NCBI GenBank assembly: GCA_036501425.1
Contig: DASYAI010000032.1
Coordinates: 124,001 to 188,000 of the forward strand
Source: DATKRB01 sp036501425
GTDB taxonomy: Bacteria > Actinomycetota > Acidimicrobiia > Acidimicrobiales > RAAP-2
DNA length: 64,000 bases
Direction: 5' to 3'
Shown in pieces: positions 15,861 through 23,358 of the stretch (within the stretch, counting starts at the first letter, position 1; each line of letters opens with the position of its first letter). The notes under the pieces were generated by a model. It was not told where the DNA came from and did not search any database. It saw only the letters and a program-made list of their open reading frames with translations. Both the position numbers and the translations under genes were made by a program.

Positions 15861-16637
15861 ATGAACGTTGTCGTCTGTGTGAAGCAGATCCCCGACCCGG
15901 CGGCCCCGGCGTCGCTGGACCCGGGCACCAAGACCCTCGATCGTTCGGGAAAGCTCATCCTCGACGACTCGGACTCCTACGGCGTCGAGATGGCCCTGCA
16001 GCTGGCATCAGGGGAGGGGGACGAGGTGACCCTGGTCTCGATGGCCCCCAACGGCGAGACCTCGGGGCTGCGGACCGCCCTTGCCATGGGCGCCGCCCGG
16101 GCCATCCTGGTGAGCGACGAGGCGCTCGCCGGCTCCGACGCCCTGGGCACCGCCAAGGTGCTCGCGGCAGCCATCCAGCGGGCCCAGGCCGACCTCGTCC
16201 TCACCGCCACCGAGTCCACCGACGGCTACACGGGGACCACGCCGGTCCAGGTGGCCGAGCTGCTCGGCTGGCCCTCGGTCACCTTTGCCAAAAAGGTGAC
16301 GATCGACGGGTCGACGGTGAAGGTGGAGCGCCAGACCGAGGCGGGCTACGACGACGTCGAGAGCCCCCTGCCGGCCGTCGTGACGGTGACCGCCGGGGTG
16401 GTCGAGCCCCGCTACCCCTCGTTCAAGGGGATCATGGCGGCCAAGTCCAAGCCGGTGGACAACGTGACGGTGGCCGACCTCGGCATCGACGCCTCCCAGG
16501 TGGGGGCAGCCGGTGCCCGCCAGGTGATCACCGAGGTCACCCCGGCCGAGGCCCGGGGCGGGGGCGAGATCGTGGTCGACGACGGCGACGGCGCGTCGCG
16601 CATCGCCGACTTCCTCGAGCAACTGAAGGTGGTCTGA
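15861..16637 (+). CDS. etfB: Electron transfer flavoprotein beta subunit
   Basis: EtfB pairs with EtfA to carry electrons from acyl-CoA dehydrogenases and related enzymes towards the quinone pool. The 258-aa product shows the family start MNVVVCVKQIPDP, the central GDEVTLVSMAP nucleotide-domain segment and the ETF-beta signature around VEPRYPSFKGIMAAKSKP. The start is ATG 15861, because the longer frame upstream is GC-rich noise. It is followed by etfA after one base, so both subunits come from one mRNA. Confidence 0.93.
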   Translation: MNVVVCVKQIPDPAAPASLDPGTKTLDRSGKLILDDSDSYGVEMALQLASGEGDEVTLVSMAPNGETSGLRTALAMGAARAILVSDEALAGSDALGTAKVLAAAIQRAQADLVLTATESTDGYTGTTPVQVAELLGWPSVTFAKKVTIDGSTVKVERQTEAGYDDVESPLPAVVTVTAGVVEPRYPSFKGIMAAKSKPVDNVTVADLGIDASQVGAAGARQVITEVTPAEARGGGEIVVDDGDGASRIADFLEQLKVV

Positions 16638-16638
16638 G

Positions 16639-17607
16639 ATGGCGATCGACAAGATCTGGGTGCTGGCCGAAGAGCGCGAGTCGGGCCCGACGCCCATCAC
16701 CCTCGAGCTGTTGACCGAGGCCCGGACCGTGGCCACCACCGTCGAGGCGGTGGCCTGGGGCACCAACACCGCGGCCCTGGCGGCGACGCTGGGCGAGTAC
16801 GGCGCCACCACCGTCTACGACGTGGGCGACGTGCAGGGGGCGCTGCCGGGCGTGCCGGTGGCCGGTGCCGTGGCGGCGTTGATCGCCGGCGGCAACGTCC
16901 CCGACGCCATCCTGGTCCCGGCCACCTATGACGGGCGCGATTTCGCCGGGCGCCTGTCGGTCAAGCTCGACCGCCCGGTGCTCACCAACGTGACTGGCCT
17001 GGTCGCCGGCGACTCGCTCTCGTCCCAGCACCCGGTGTTCGGCGGTAGCCACATCGTCACCGCCCAGTTCACCGGCCCCGGGCCGGGCATCTTCGTGATC
17101 CGGGCCAAGTCGTTCGCGGCCGAGCCGGCCGGGGGATCGCCGGCCCAGGTGGTCGCCGCCCCCGCCCCGGCGGCGGGCAGCGCCTCGGGCGCCCGGATCC
17201 TCCAGAAGCACGAGGAGGCCCGGACGGGCCCCAAGCTCGACGAGGCCTCCGTCGTGGTGTCCGGCGGGCGGGGGCTCGGGGGAGCCGAGCACTACTCGCT
17301 CATCGAGGAGCTGGCCGGCCTGCTCCACGGCGCGGCCGGTGCCAGCCGGGCGATCGTCGACGCCGGCTGGGTGCCCTACTCGCACCAGGTGGGGCAGACG
17401 GGCAAGACCGTCAAGCCCACCGTCTACCTGGCGTGCGGCATCTCGGGGGCGACCCAGCACCTGGTGGGCATGAAGGGCTCCAAAAACATCGTCGCGGTGA
17501 ACAAGGACCAGGACGCACCGATCTTCTCGGTGGCCGACCTCGGCATCGTGGGCGACGTGCACAAGGTGCTGCCGGCCCTGATCGAGGAGCTCAAGGCACG
17601 CAGCTGA
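16639..17607 (+). CDS. etfA: Electron transfer flavoprotein alpha subunit
   Basis: The 322-aa product has the N-terminal adenine-nucleotide-like domain and the C-terminal FAD-binding domain of EtfA, with VSGGRGLGG, PYSHQVGQTGKTVKP, YLACGISGATQHLVGM and NKDQDAPIFSVADLGIVGD. These segments bind FAD. It begins one base after the etfB stop. The pair is of the simple catabolic type, because no fixC/fixX-like genes follow. Confidence 0.94.
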   Translation: MAIDKIWVLAEERESGPTPITLELLTEARTVATTVEAVAWGTNTAALAATLGEYGATTVYDVGDVQGALPGVPVAGAVAALIAGGNVPDAILVPATYDGRDFAGRLSVKLDRPVLTNVTGLVAGDSLSSQHPVFGGSHIVTAQFTGPGPGIFVIRAKSFAAEPAGGSPAQVVAAPAPAAGSASGARILQKHEEARTGPKLDEASVVVSGGRGLGGAEHYSLIEELAGLLHGAAGASRAIVDAGWVPYSHQVGQTGKTVKPTVYLACGISGATQHLVGMKGSKNIVAVNKDQDAPIFSVADLGIVGDVHKVLPALIEELKARS

Positions 17608-17682
17608 GGGCCGGGCCCGAGTTCCCGGGCCGAGCTACTGGGCGAGCGGCTCGGCCGAGCTGCGGGGCCGAGCAGCGGGGCC

Positions 17683-17704
17683 GAGCAACTGGGCGGAGTT
17701 GCTC
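17683..17704. terminator. Bidirectional terminator hairpin between etfA and the SCO1664-like gene
   Basis: GAGCAACT and AGTTGCTC form a perfect 8-bp stem with a 6-base loop, 6 bases beyond the stop of the minus-strand gene. The bases before it (17630-17682) carry several scattered copies of GGGCCGAGC. Confidence 0.6.
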
Positions 17705-17710
17705 AGCCGC

Positions 17711-18445
17711 TCACACCAGCGGCCACGGATAGGGGGGCCACCGCCCGCGGTCGTCGGGCATCGGCAGCTCGCCCCGGGCGACCAGCGCCTCGGCGCGCCA
17801 GGCGAGCGCCTCCTGCTCGTCGTCGTCGAGCAGCCCGGCGGTGAGCCGCTCGACGCCGCGGGCCAGCAGGTGCCGCACGTCGTCGAGGATGTCGGTGGCC
17901 AACGCTTCGGTGGCGAAGTCCCAGATCACCGTGCGGAGCTTGGGCTCGGGGTGGAAGCACAGGCCGTGGTCGATCGCCCACAGCCGGTCGTCGGCCAGCA
18001 GCACGTGGCCGCTCTTGCGGTCGGCGTTGTTCGCCACGACGTCGAACGCGGCCAGGCGCTTGAGGTCGGGCCACCATCGCTCCTCGTCGCGCAGGGTGAA
18101 GTAATGCTCGCCCTCCACCGCCTCGGTGACGAACCGCTGGACCGAGCCCGGTCCGTGCGGACCCTCGTCGCGGGTGACGGTGACCGGCACCAAGCCCCAG
18201 CCGAGCGCCTCGGACAGCTCGTAGGCCGCCACCTCGCGCCGGTGCAGCCCGTTGGGAAAGTCCCACAGCGGCCGCTCGCCCCGGGCCGGCTTGTACACCC
18301 CGAGCTGCACGTGGTCGCCCAGGGCACAGGTCACGAGCAGGGTGGCGTTCGAGCTTCCCGGGATCCGGCCGTGGACCGTCATCTCACCCTGACGCAGCAC
18401 GGCGGCCACGTCGACGGCACCGGCGGGGGGTTGGTCGGGGCCCAT
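17711..18445 (-). CDS. SCO1664 family protein (actinobacterial, PI3/4-kinase-like)
   Basis: This 244-aa protein belongs to a family nearly restricted to Actinobacteria that resembles phosphatidylinositol 3/4-kinases in its catalytic core. Visible features are VYKPARGERPLWDFPNGLH near the N-terminus (a possible nucleotide lysine), then FDVVANNADRKSGHVL and WAIDHGLCFH, which resemble the kinase catalytic and metal-binding loops. Its substrate is unknown. The start is ATG 18445, 13 bases after the DUF3090 stop. It is the last gene of a three-gene unit (phosphatase, DUF3090, SCO1664) conserved in many actinobacteria. Confidence 0.82.
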   Translation of the reverse strand: MGPDQPPAGAVDVAAVLRQGEMTVHGRIPGSSNATLLVTCALGDHVQLGVYKPARGERPLWDFPNGLHRREVAAYELSEALGWGLVPVTVTRDEGPHGPGSVQRFVTEAVEGEHYFTLRDEERWWPDLKRLAAFDVVANNADRKSGHVLLADDRLWAIDHGLCFHPEPKLRTVIWDFATEALATDILDDVRHLLARGVERLTAGLLDDDEQEALAWRAEALVARGELPMPDDRGRWPPYPWPLV

Positions 18446-18458
18446 CCTCGCGGCCCGG

Positions 18459-18959
18459 TCAGGTCGCCGGCGGGCGGTGGCCGTTGGTGCGGGGGCAGTC
18501 GTGGCCCGAGGGGTCGAGCGGCAGGCCGCACAGGGGGCACGGCGGCCGCCCGGCCTCGACCAGCTGGGTGGCACGGATGGCGAACGCCGCCGCCTGCTCG
18601 CGGGTGACGGCGATGCGCGCCGAGTCGCCGTCCTCGCCTTCGGCCACCAGCTCCTGGGCCTGGACCACCAGGCGGTCGGCCGGCTCGTCGTAGGAGACGC
18701 CGATGGTGCCCACCACCCAGTCCGGATCGTCGTCCTCGTCGAAGACCAGCTCGAGGTCCTCGGGCAGCGTCCCAGGGCGCCCGAGCTCGCGCACGATGCG
18801 GGCCAGGTAGCTGGCCAGGACTGCCACCTGGTTCTTCTCGAGCTTGAGGGTGAGCTGCTCGGCTCCTTGGGAGCACTGGATCAAGAACGTGCGGTTGCCC
18901 ACCTCGCCGACGGTGCCGACGGTGAAGCGCTCCGGACGGTCCAGCTCGTGCCCGTTCAT
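18459..18959 (-). CDS. DUF3090 family protein
   Basis: This 166-aa protein matches DUF3090 along its length: FTVGTVGEVGNRTFLIQ at the start, QLTLKLEKNQVAVLASYL, the acidic stretch FDEDDDPDWVVGTIGVSYD and a C-terminal zinc-ribbon-like CPLCGLPLDPSGHDCPR. The cysteines probably bind zinc. Its function is unknown, but the constant linkage with the phosphatase before it and the kinase-like protein after it suggests one shared process. The gaps on both sides are 13 bases, so the three genes form an operon. Confidence 0.85.
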   Translation of the reverse strand: MNGHELDRPERFTVGTVGEVGNRTFLIQCSQGAEQLTLKLEKNQVAVLASYLARIVRELGRPGTLPEDLELVFDEDDDPDWVVGTIGVSYDEPADRLVVQAQELVAEGEDGDSARIAVTREQAAAFAIRATQLVEAGRPPCPLCGLPLDPSGHDCPRTNGHRPPAT

Positions 18960-18972
18960 CGCTCCGGCGCGC

Positions 18973-19692
18973 TCACGACAGGGCCAGGTCCTTCAGCGAG
19001 CCGGTCGAGTTGACGCAGAGCACGTGGGGGCCGCCCGGGCCGAACCACAGGGTCGAGACCGAGCACGGCGAGACCACGACCCGCTGGAAGAGGTCGAGGG
19101 GTACGCCGGTGGCGCCGGCCACGACCGCCCGGATGGGGTCGGCGTGGGACACGACCACCACCGTCTCGCCCCGATGGTCCCCGACGAGCCCGACGATGGC
19201 GTCGTTCACCCGGCTCCACATCTCCGAAAAGGATTCGCCGCCGGGGAAGCGGAACCCCGACGGCCACCGCTGGACGTCCGCCCACTCGGGCAGCTTGGAG
19301 ACCCGGGCCAGGCTCTCGCCGGTCCACGCACCGACGTCGCACTCGATCAGCCCGCGCGCCGAACGGACCCGCAGCCCGAGAGCCCGGGCGATCGGGGCCG
19401 CGGTCTCCCGCGTGCGCTCCAGCGGCGAGGCGTAGACGGCGCTGGGCGCCCGGGGGAGCTCGGCGATCCGGGCGGCGACGCCCTCGGCCTGCGCTCGTCC
19501 GAGCTCGGACAGGTGGAGGCCGGCCGCCCGGCCCGGCAGCAGCTTGCCGGTGGTGGGGGTATTGCCGTGGCGCACCAGGACGACGACGGTGCCCGGGGTG
19601 GCGCGGCCTCCGGCCGGTCGTCTGGCACGCGACACCGGCGCGGCGGGGGCGGTCGGCTGCGGGGAACGCCGAGTCGCTCGGGCAGGAGGCAT
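18973..19692 (-). CDS. Histidine phosphatase, MSMEG_4193 family (phosphoglycerate mutase-like)
   Basis: The 239-aa product carries the RHG motif of histidine phosphatases (LVRHGNTPTTGKLLPGRA) and the second catalytic histidine in VVVSHADPIRAV, with IECDVGAWTGE between them. It belongs to the actinobacterial phosphomutase-like family found next to DUF3090 and SCO1664-type genes. A phosphatase opposite a kinase-like protein in one operon suggests a reversible phosphorylation step, which is an inference. About 34 residues before the catalytic domain are Pro/Ala/Arg-rich. The start ATG 19692 faces the divergent udgB gene. Confidence 0.85.
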   Translation of the reverse strand: MPPARATRRSPQPTAPAAPVSRARRPAGGRATPGTVVVLVRHGNTPTTGKLLPGRAAGLHLSELGRAQAEGVAARIAELPRAPSAVYASPLERTRETAAPIARALGLRVRSARGLIECDVGAWTGESLARVSKLPEWADVQRWPSGFRFPGGESFSEMWSRVNDAIVGLVGDHRGETVVVVSHADPIRAVVAGATGVPLDLFQRVVVSPCSVSTLWFGPGGPHVLCVNSTGSLKDLALS

Positions 19693-19700
19693 GTCGACCC

Positions 19701-19710
19701 ATCGTAGGCT
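19701..19710. promoter_or_regulatory. Overlapping divergent -10 elements (trio operon and udgB)
   Basis: On the plus strand TAGGCT (19705-19710) lies 7 bases before GTG 19718 of udgB. On the minus strand TACGAT (19706-19701) lies 8 bases before ATG 19692 of the phosphatase. The two elements share two base pairs. Confidence 0.6.
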
Positions 19711-19717
19711 GTGGCCC

Positions 19718-20401
19718 GTGGGCGCTCCGGACCCGGGTCGAGGTGCGCTGGAGGAGCTGGGCTCGACCGTCGAGGCGTGCCGGCGCTGCGAGCGTCTCGT
19801 CGCCTGGCGTGAGCAGGTGGCGCTGACGCCCCGTGCCGCTTTCGCCGGCCAGCCCTATTGGGGCCGGCCGGTACGCGGCTTCGGAGATCCCCGGGCAGGC
19901 CTGGTGATCGTGGGCCTGGCACCGGCCGCCCACGGCGCCAACCGCACCGGGCGGATCTTCACCGGCGACCGCTCGGGCGACTGGCTGTTCGGCGCCCTGT
20001 GGCGGGCCGGCTACGCCAACCAACCGCAGAGCACCGGCGCGGGCGACGGCCTGTCGTTGCGCGACGCCTGGGTCACCGCGGTGGTCCGGTGCGCCCCTCC
20101 GGCCAACAAGCCGACGCCGGAAGAGCGCGACGCCTGCCTCCCCTACCTGGCCGAGGAGCTGGGGCTGCTCGGGCGGGCCAGGGTGCTGGTGGCCCTGGGC
20201 CAGTTCGCGGCCCAGGCCGTCGCCCGGCTCTACCGCCTGGCGCCACGGCCGCGTTTCGGGCATCTGGTCGAGCACCCCCTGCCCGACGGGCGGGTGCTGC
20301 TGTGCTCCTACCACCCGAGCCAGCAGAACACCTTCACCGGGACCCTCACGGTGGAGATGTTCGACGCGGTGTTCGCACGGGCCCGCGCCCTGGGCGCCTG
20401 A
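19718..20401 (+). CDS. udgB: Type 5 uracil-DNA glycosylase (UdgB)
   Basis: Family 5 uracil-DNA glycosylases remove uracil and some other deaminated bases and contain a [4Fe-4S] cluster. The 227-aa product has EACRRCERL and VVRCAPPANKPTPEERDAC, which supply four cluster cysteines, the active-site loop VGLAPAAHGANRTGRIFTGD and the HPSQQNTFTG loop near the C-terminus. The start GTG 19718 is chosen because a -10 lies 7 bases before it. ATG 19691 in the same frame would overlap the divergent gene. A 12-bp tandem duplication covers its stop codon. Confidence 0.88.
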   Translation: MGAPDPGRGALEELGSTVEACRRCERLVAWREQVALTPRAAFAGQPYWGRPVRGFGDPRAGLVIVGLAPAAHGANRTGRIFTGDRSGDWLFGALWRAGYANQPQSTGAGDGLSLRDAWVTAVVRCAPPANKPTPEERDACLPYLAEELGLLGRARVLVALGQFAAQAVARLYRLAPRPRFGHLVEHPLPDGRVLLCSYHPSQQNTFTGTLTVEMFDAVFARARALGA

Positions 20402-20415
20402 TCGGGCGCCTGATC
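20392..20415 (+). repeat. 12-bp tandem duplication across the udgB stop codon
   Basis: GGGCGCCTGATC is repeated perfectly. The first copy contains the stop TGA (20399-20401), and the second repeats the stop in the same frame. Confidence 0.75.
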
Positions 20416-20435
20416 GCCTCGGGCGGCGACCGGGC

Positions 20436-21563
20436 TCAGGAGTTGGCCGCGGGCAACCGCCCGGGCATCGGCACCGCCGTCGCCGGCCAGCGTCGACGGC
20501 TCACCCGGCTCAGCCGGTCCATCAGGGCGACCGCGCCCGGGTCGTCGTCGATGGACCGGACCTCGACGGCGCCGTCGGCGACCATGGCGTCGAAGAGCTC
20601 GCGCCCCCGCTCGGTGCGGATCACGGTCAGCGTCCAGTCGTTGAAGGCGCCGATCCCGCCGGTCGAGATGTCGGCGTGCTCGGCGGCGAAGTCCGGGCAG
20701 CTCTTGCACCCCTCGCGGGTGAACTGGTGGGCTTCTTTGAGGGGGATCTCGTGGTAGGAGCCGTCGCGCATCCACACCTGGAAGACGCCCTTGATGTTCA
20801 TTTTGGCGATCTGGGCACGGGCCAGGCCGTAACGGGCCTCGAAGAGCTCGGGGAAGATGGCGTCGTCGAAGGTCTTGGAGCACATCAGGCCGATCGAGAG
20901 GGTGAAGCGGCGGGCGACCTTCCCCGCCTTGCGCGCCGACATCATCGGGGGGACGGAGGCCTGGCACCCCATCCCGACCAGCGCGAGGCGCTCGGCGCCC
21001 CCCTCGACCGCTTCGGAGTAGGCCATCGGATTGGCCGAGTAGGTGTAGCGGGAGCCGGCGGTCTCGAGCACGTCGGCCCGGGTACGGGCGACGGCCGGAA
21101 CCGCCTTCCACGTCGAGCCGTCCCCCTCGAGCGCCGAGACGAGCGCCGCGTCGACGACGTCGTGCTCTAGCGCCCAGATCAGCAGGGCCGAGACGAAGCC
21201 GCCGTCCTGGCCCACGGCGGCCGACTCGGGGTCGGTCGCCCGGGCCAGAACCGTCTGGTTGCTCACCCCGGCAACCTCCTCGGCGCGGCGCTCGCGGCCG
21301 AAGAGGTAGGAGTCGATCTCCGGCTCCCAGTCCCTGAAGCGCGGGCACGCGCGGGTGCACAGGGTGCAGCCTCGCTCGCCGTAGGTGCAATCGTCGGTCC
21401 CCCCGTGCTCGGCGACGTGGAACGGCCGGTAGCGCCCGTCCTCCTCGTCGTATCCGAGCACGTCGTACGGGCACACCACCACGCAGGCGGAGCAACCGGT
21501 GCACAGCCCCGACGTGACCACCTCCGAGTACAGCTGGGCCCAGTGCGGCTTTTCGGGTGGCAC
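20436..21563 (-). CDS. FrhB/FpoF-like protein: coenzyme F420 hydrogenase/dehydrogenase beta subunit family
   Basis: The 375-aa product begins with a ferredoxin-like region with two cluster motifs (CTGCSACVVVCPYDV and CTLCTRACP), followed by the FrhB N-terminal and C-terminal domains (QDGGFVSALLIWAL, GSRYTYSANPM, GMGCQASVPPM, GLMCSKTF, CKSCPDFAAEHADIS). Family members move electrons between F420H2 and Fe-S centres or other acceptors, using FAD. It stands alone, with no hydrogenase or F420 synthesis gene near, so its electron partner is unknown. The start is GTG 21563, with TAGGGT 6 bases before it. It is divergent from fpg. Confidence 0.82.
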   Translation of the reverse strand: MPPEKPHWAQLYSEVVTSGLCTGCSACVVVCPYDVLGYDEEDGRYRPFHVAEHGGTDDCTYGERGCTLCTRACPRFRDWEPEIDSYLFGRERRAEEVAGVSNQTVLARATDPESAAVGQDGGFVSALLIWALEHDVVDAALVSALEGDGSTWKAVPAVARTRADVLETAGSRYTYSANPMAYSEAVEGGAERLALVGMGCQASVPPMMSARKAGKVARRFTLSIGLMCSKTFDDAIFPELFEARYGLARAQIAKMNIKGVFQVWMRDGSYHEIPLKEAHQFTREGCKSCPDFAAEHADISTGGIGAFNDWTLTVIRTERGRELFDAMVADGAVEVRSIDDDPGAVALMDRLSRVSRRRWPATAVPMPGRLPAANS

Positions 21564-21569
21564 ATCGCA

Positions 21570-21575
21570 ACCCTA
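21570..21575 (-). promoter_or_regulatory. -10 element of a leaderless promoter for the FrhB-like gene
   Basis: TAGGGT on the minus strand lies 6 bases before GTG 21563, without a ribosome binding site. Confidence 0.55.
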
Positions 21576-21658
21576 CCGAGGGGCGACCGGCGCCTGACCC
21601 CGGGGCGACCGGCGACGAGGCGCGGAGCACGCATGCGGGCCCGAGCGGGGGTCCGGGG

Positions 21659-21664
21659 TACCGT
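21659..21664 (+). promoter_or_regulatory. Possible -10 element for the fpg-like gene
   Basis: TACCGT lies 5 bases before GTG 21670, again without a ribosome binding site. Confidence 0.45.
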
Positions 21665-21669
21665 CGGTC

Positions 21670-22584
21670 GTGCCCGAGATGCTCGAGGTGGAGTACTACC
21701 GCCAGATGGCCGAGGGCTGCCTCCACCGGCCGATCGCCGGGGTGGCCGTCCCCGATCCGCACTGCCTGCTCGGACCCGAATCGCCCGATGCGCTCGACGC
21801 CCAGCTGGCCGGAGGGTGGTTCGAGACCGCCCGGAGGCGGGGCAAGCTGCTCCTGCTCGACACGGCCGGTCCGGACGGACCGGGCGCCCGGCATCCTGCC
21901 GGCGGGCAGGGTGCCCTCCGCTCCGGCGGACGGGGGGCCCGGCATCCTGCCGGCGGCGCCCAGCGGGCCGCGGGGGCCGACACCCGCCGGCCGGGCCTCA
22001 CCTTGGGCGTGCGGTTCGGGATGACCGGAAGCCTGGTGCTCGACGACCGGACCGCCTTCGACCGGCTGCTCTACTCGCCGCCGGTGATCGACCCCAAGTG
22101 GATCCGCTTGCGCATCGGCTTCGTCGACGGCGGCCACCTGGCGCTGCACGACCCCCGTCGCCTGGGCCGGGTGGTGGTCGACCCCGACGAGGCGACCCTC
22201 GGGCCCGACGCCTTCGGTGTCTCGCTGGGGGCGCTCCGCCAGGCGCTGTCCTCGAGGCGGGGCGCCGGGCCGCCGCTGAAGGTCCGGCTCCAGGACCAGG
22301 CACGCCTGGCGGGGATCGGGAACCTGCTGGCCGACGAGATCCTCTGGCGAGCCGGGCTGTCGCCGACCCGTCCCTCGGCGTCGCTGTCGGCCCTCGAGCT
22401 GCGGCGCCTCCACCGCCAGCTGGGTCGGACGCTGGACGACCTGCTCGGGCGGGGCGGCTCGCACACCGGCGACCTGATGGAGCAGCGACGAGCCGGTGGG
22501 CTCTGCCCACAAGACGGTGCGCCGCTCGAGCGCAGCCGGGTGGGTGGACGCACCACCTGGTGGTGCCCGGCCCACCAGCGCTGA
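21670..22584 (+). CDS. Fpg/Nei family DNA glycosylase
   Basis: Fpg/Nei enzymes remove oxidised bases and cut the abasic site. The 304-aa product keeps the N-terminal catalytic Pro2-Glu3 (MPEMLEVE), RFGMTGSL, HDPRRLGRVV, the helix-two-turn-helix GIGNLLADEILWRAGLSP and a C-terminal zinc-finger region. Two points are odd. Residues 66-100 are a Gly/Pro-rich insertion built around a 20-bp direct repeat. In the zinc finger the usual CxxC pairs are CPQD and CPAH, so Asp and His replace two cysteines. The true substrate (8-oxoG or pyrimidines) cannot be told from sequence alone. The start is GTG 21670. Confidence 0.83.
   Translation: MPEMLEVEYYRQMAEGCLHRPIAGVAVPDPHCLLGPESPDALDAQLAGGWFETARRRGKLLLLDTAGPDGPGARHPAGGQGALRSGGRGARHPAGGAQRAAGADTRRPGLTLGVRFGMTGSLVLDDRTAFDRLLYSPPVIDPKWIRLRIGFVDGGHLALHDPRRLGRVVVDPDEATLGPDAFGVSLGALRQALSSRRGAGPPLKVRLQDQARLAGIGNLLADEILWRAGLSPTRPSASLSALELRRLHRQLGRTLDDLLGRGGSHTGDLMEQRRAGGLCPQDGAPLERSRVGGRTTWWCPAHQR
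21886..21956 (+). repeat. Direct repeat forming an in-frame insertion in the Fpg-like gene
   Basis: GCCCGGCATCCTGCCGGCGG occurs at 21886 and again at 21937, exactly 51 bases apart, so the reading frame is kept. The repeat encodes most of a Gly/Pro-rich insertion. Confidence 0.7.
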
Positions 22585-22663
22585 GGGAGCACCTCGACAC
22601 CTCGACGCCTCGGTGCCCCGCAGGCCGCGACGGCCGGGCTGGCCGCGACGGCCGGGCCGGCCG

Positions 22664-23128
22664 TCAGCTCGTCAGCGTCTCGAGCACCTTGGCCGCGTGT
22701 CCGTCGGCACGCACGTTGTACCAGGCGCGGGTGATGACGCCCTGCGGATCGACGAGGAAGGTCGAGCGGATGGTGCCGACCGTCTTGCGCCCGTACATCG
22801 TCTTCTCGCCCCAGGCGCCGTAGGCCTCCATCGTCGTGTGGTCCGGGTCCGAGAGCAGGGGGAACCGGAGGCCGTACTTGCCGATGAACTTCACGTGCTT
22901 GGCGGCACCGTCGGGCGACACGCCCACGACCGCTGCCCCGGCGCCCTGAAGGGCGTGCAGGTTGTCGTTGAACTGGCACGCCTCCTTCGTGCAGCCGGGC
23001 GTGTCGTCGGCAGGGTAGAAGTAGACGATCACCTGCTTGCCGGCGAAGTCCTTCAGGGACACCGGCTTGCCGTCCTGGTCCGGAAGGGTGAATGCCGGTG
23101 CTTTGTCCCCGGCTGCGAGCCTGGCCAT
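22664..23128 (-). CDS. bcp: Thioredoxin-dependent peroxiredoxin, Bcp/PrxQ type
   Basis: Bcp reduces hydrogen peroxide and organic peroxides. The 154-aa product has the peroxidatic Cys46 in DDTPGCTKEAC and the resolving Cys51 five residues later, as in E. coli Bcp, plus the family start GDKAPAFTLPDQDGK. ATG 23128 is preceded by the strong ribosome binding site GGAGGAACGG, so the longer open frame upstream is not used. This gene thus differs from its many leaderless neighbours. Confidence 0.93.
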   Translation of the reverse strand: MARLAAGDKAPAFTLPDQDGKPVSLKDFAGKQVIVYFYPADDTPGCTKEACQFNDNLHALQGAGAAVVGVSPDGAAKHVKFIGKYGLRFPLLSDPDHTTMEAYGAWGEKTMYGRKTVGTIRSTFLVDPQGVITRAWYNVRADGHAAKVLETLTS

Positions 23129-23358
23129 CCGTTCCTCCTTCGCGTCGAGCGTCCACCTTGGCACAGCTCGGGGCCCCGGCAGCGCCCTGATGCCGGGCGC
23201 GGGCGGGAGCCGGGCGGGAGTCGGGCAGGAGCTATGCGCCGGGCTCGAAGAACTCCCTGGTAGCCTGGTATCGCGGCACTGGGCAGACGTCCGGCAGCCG
23301 GGGCCCCTTCCCTTCTCTGGCTGGCGTCGGGCCCCGCCACAGTGAGGGAGAAACGTCC

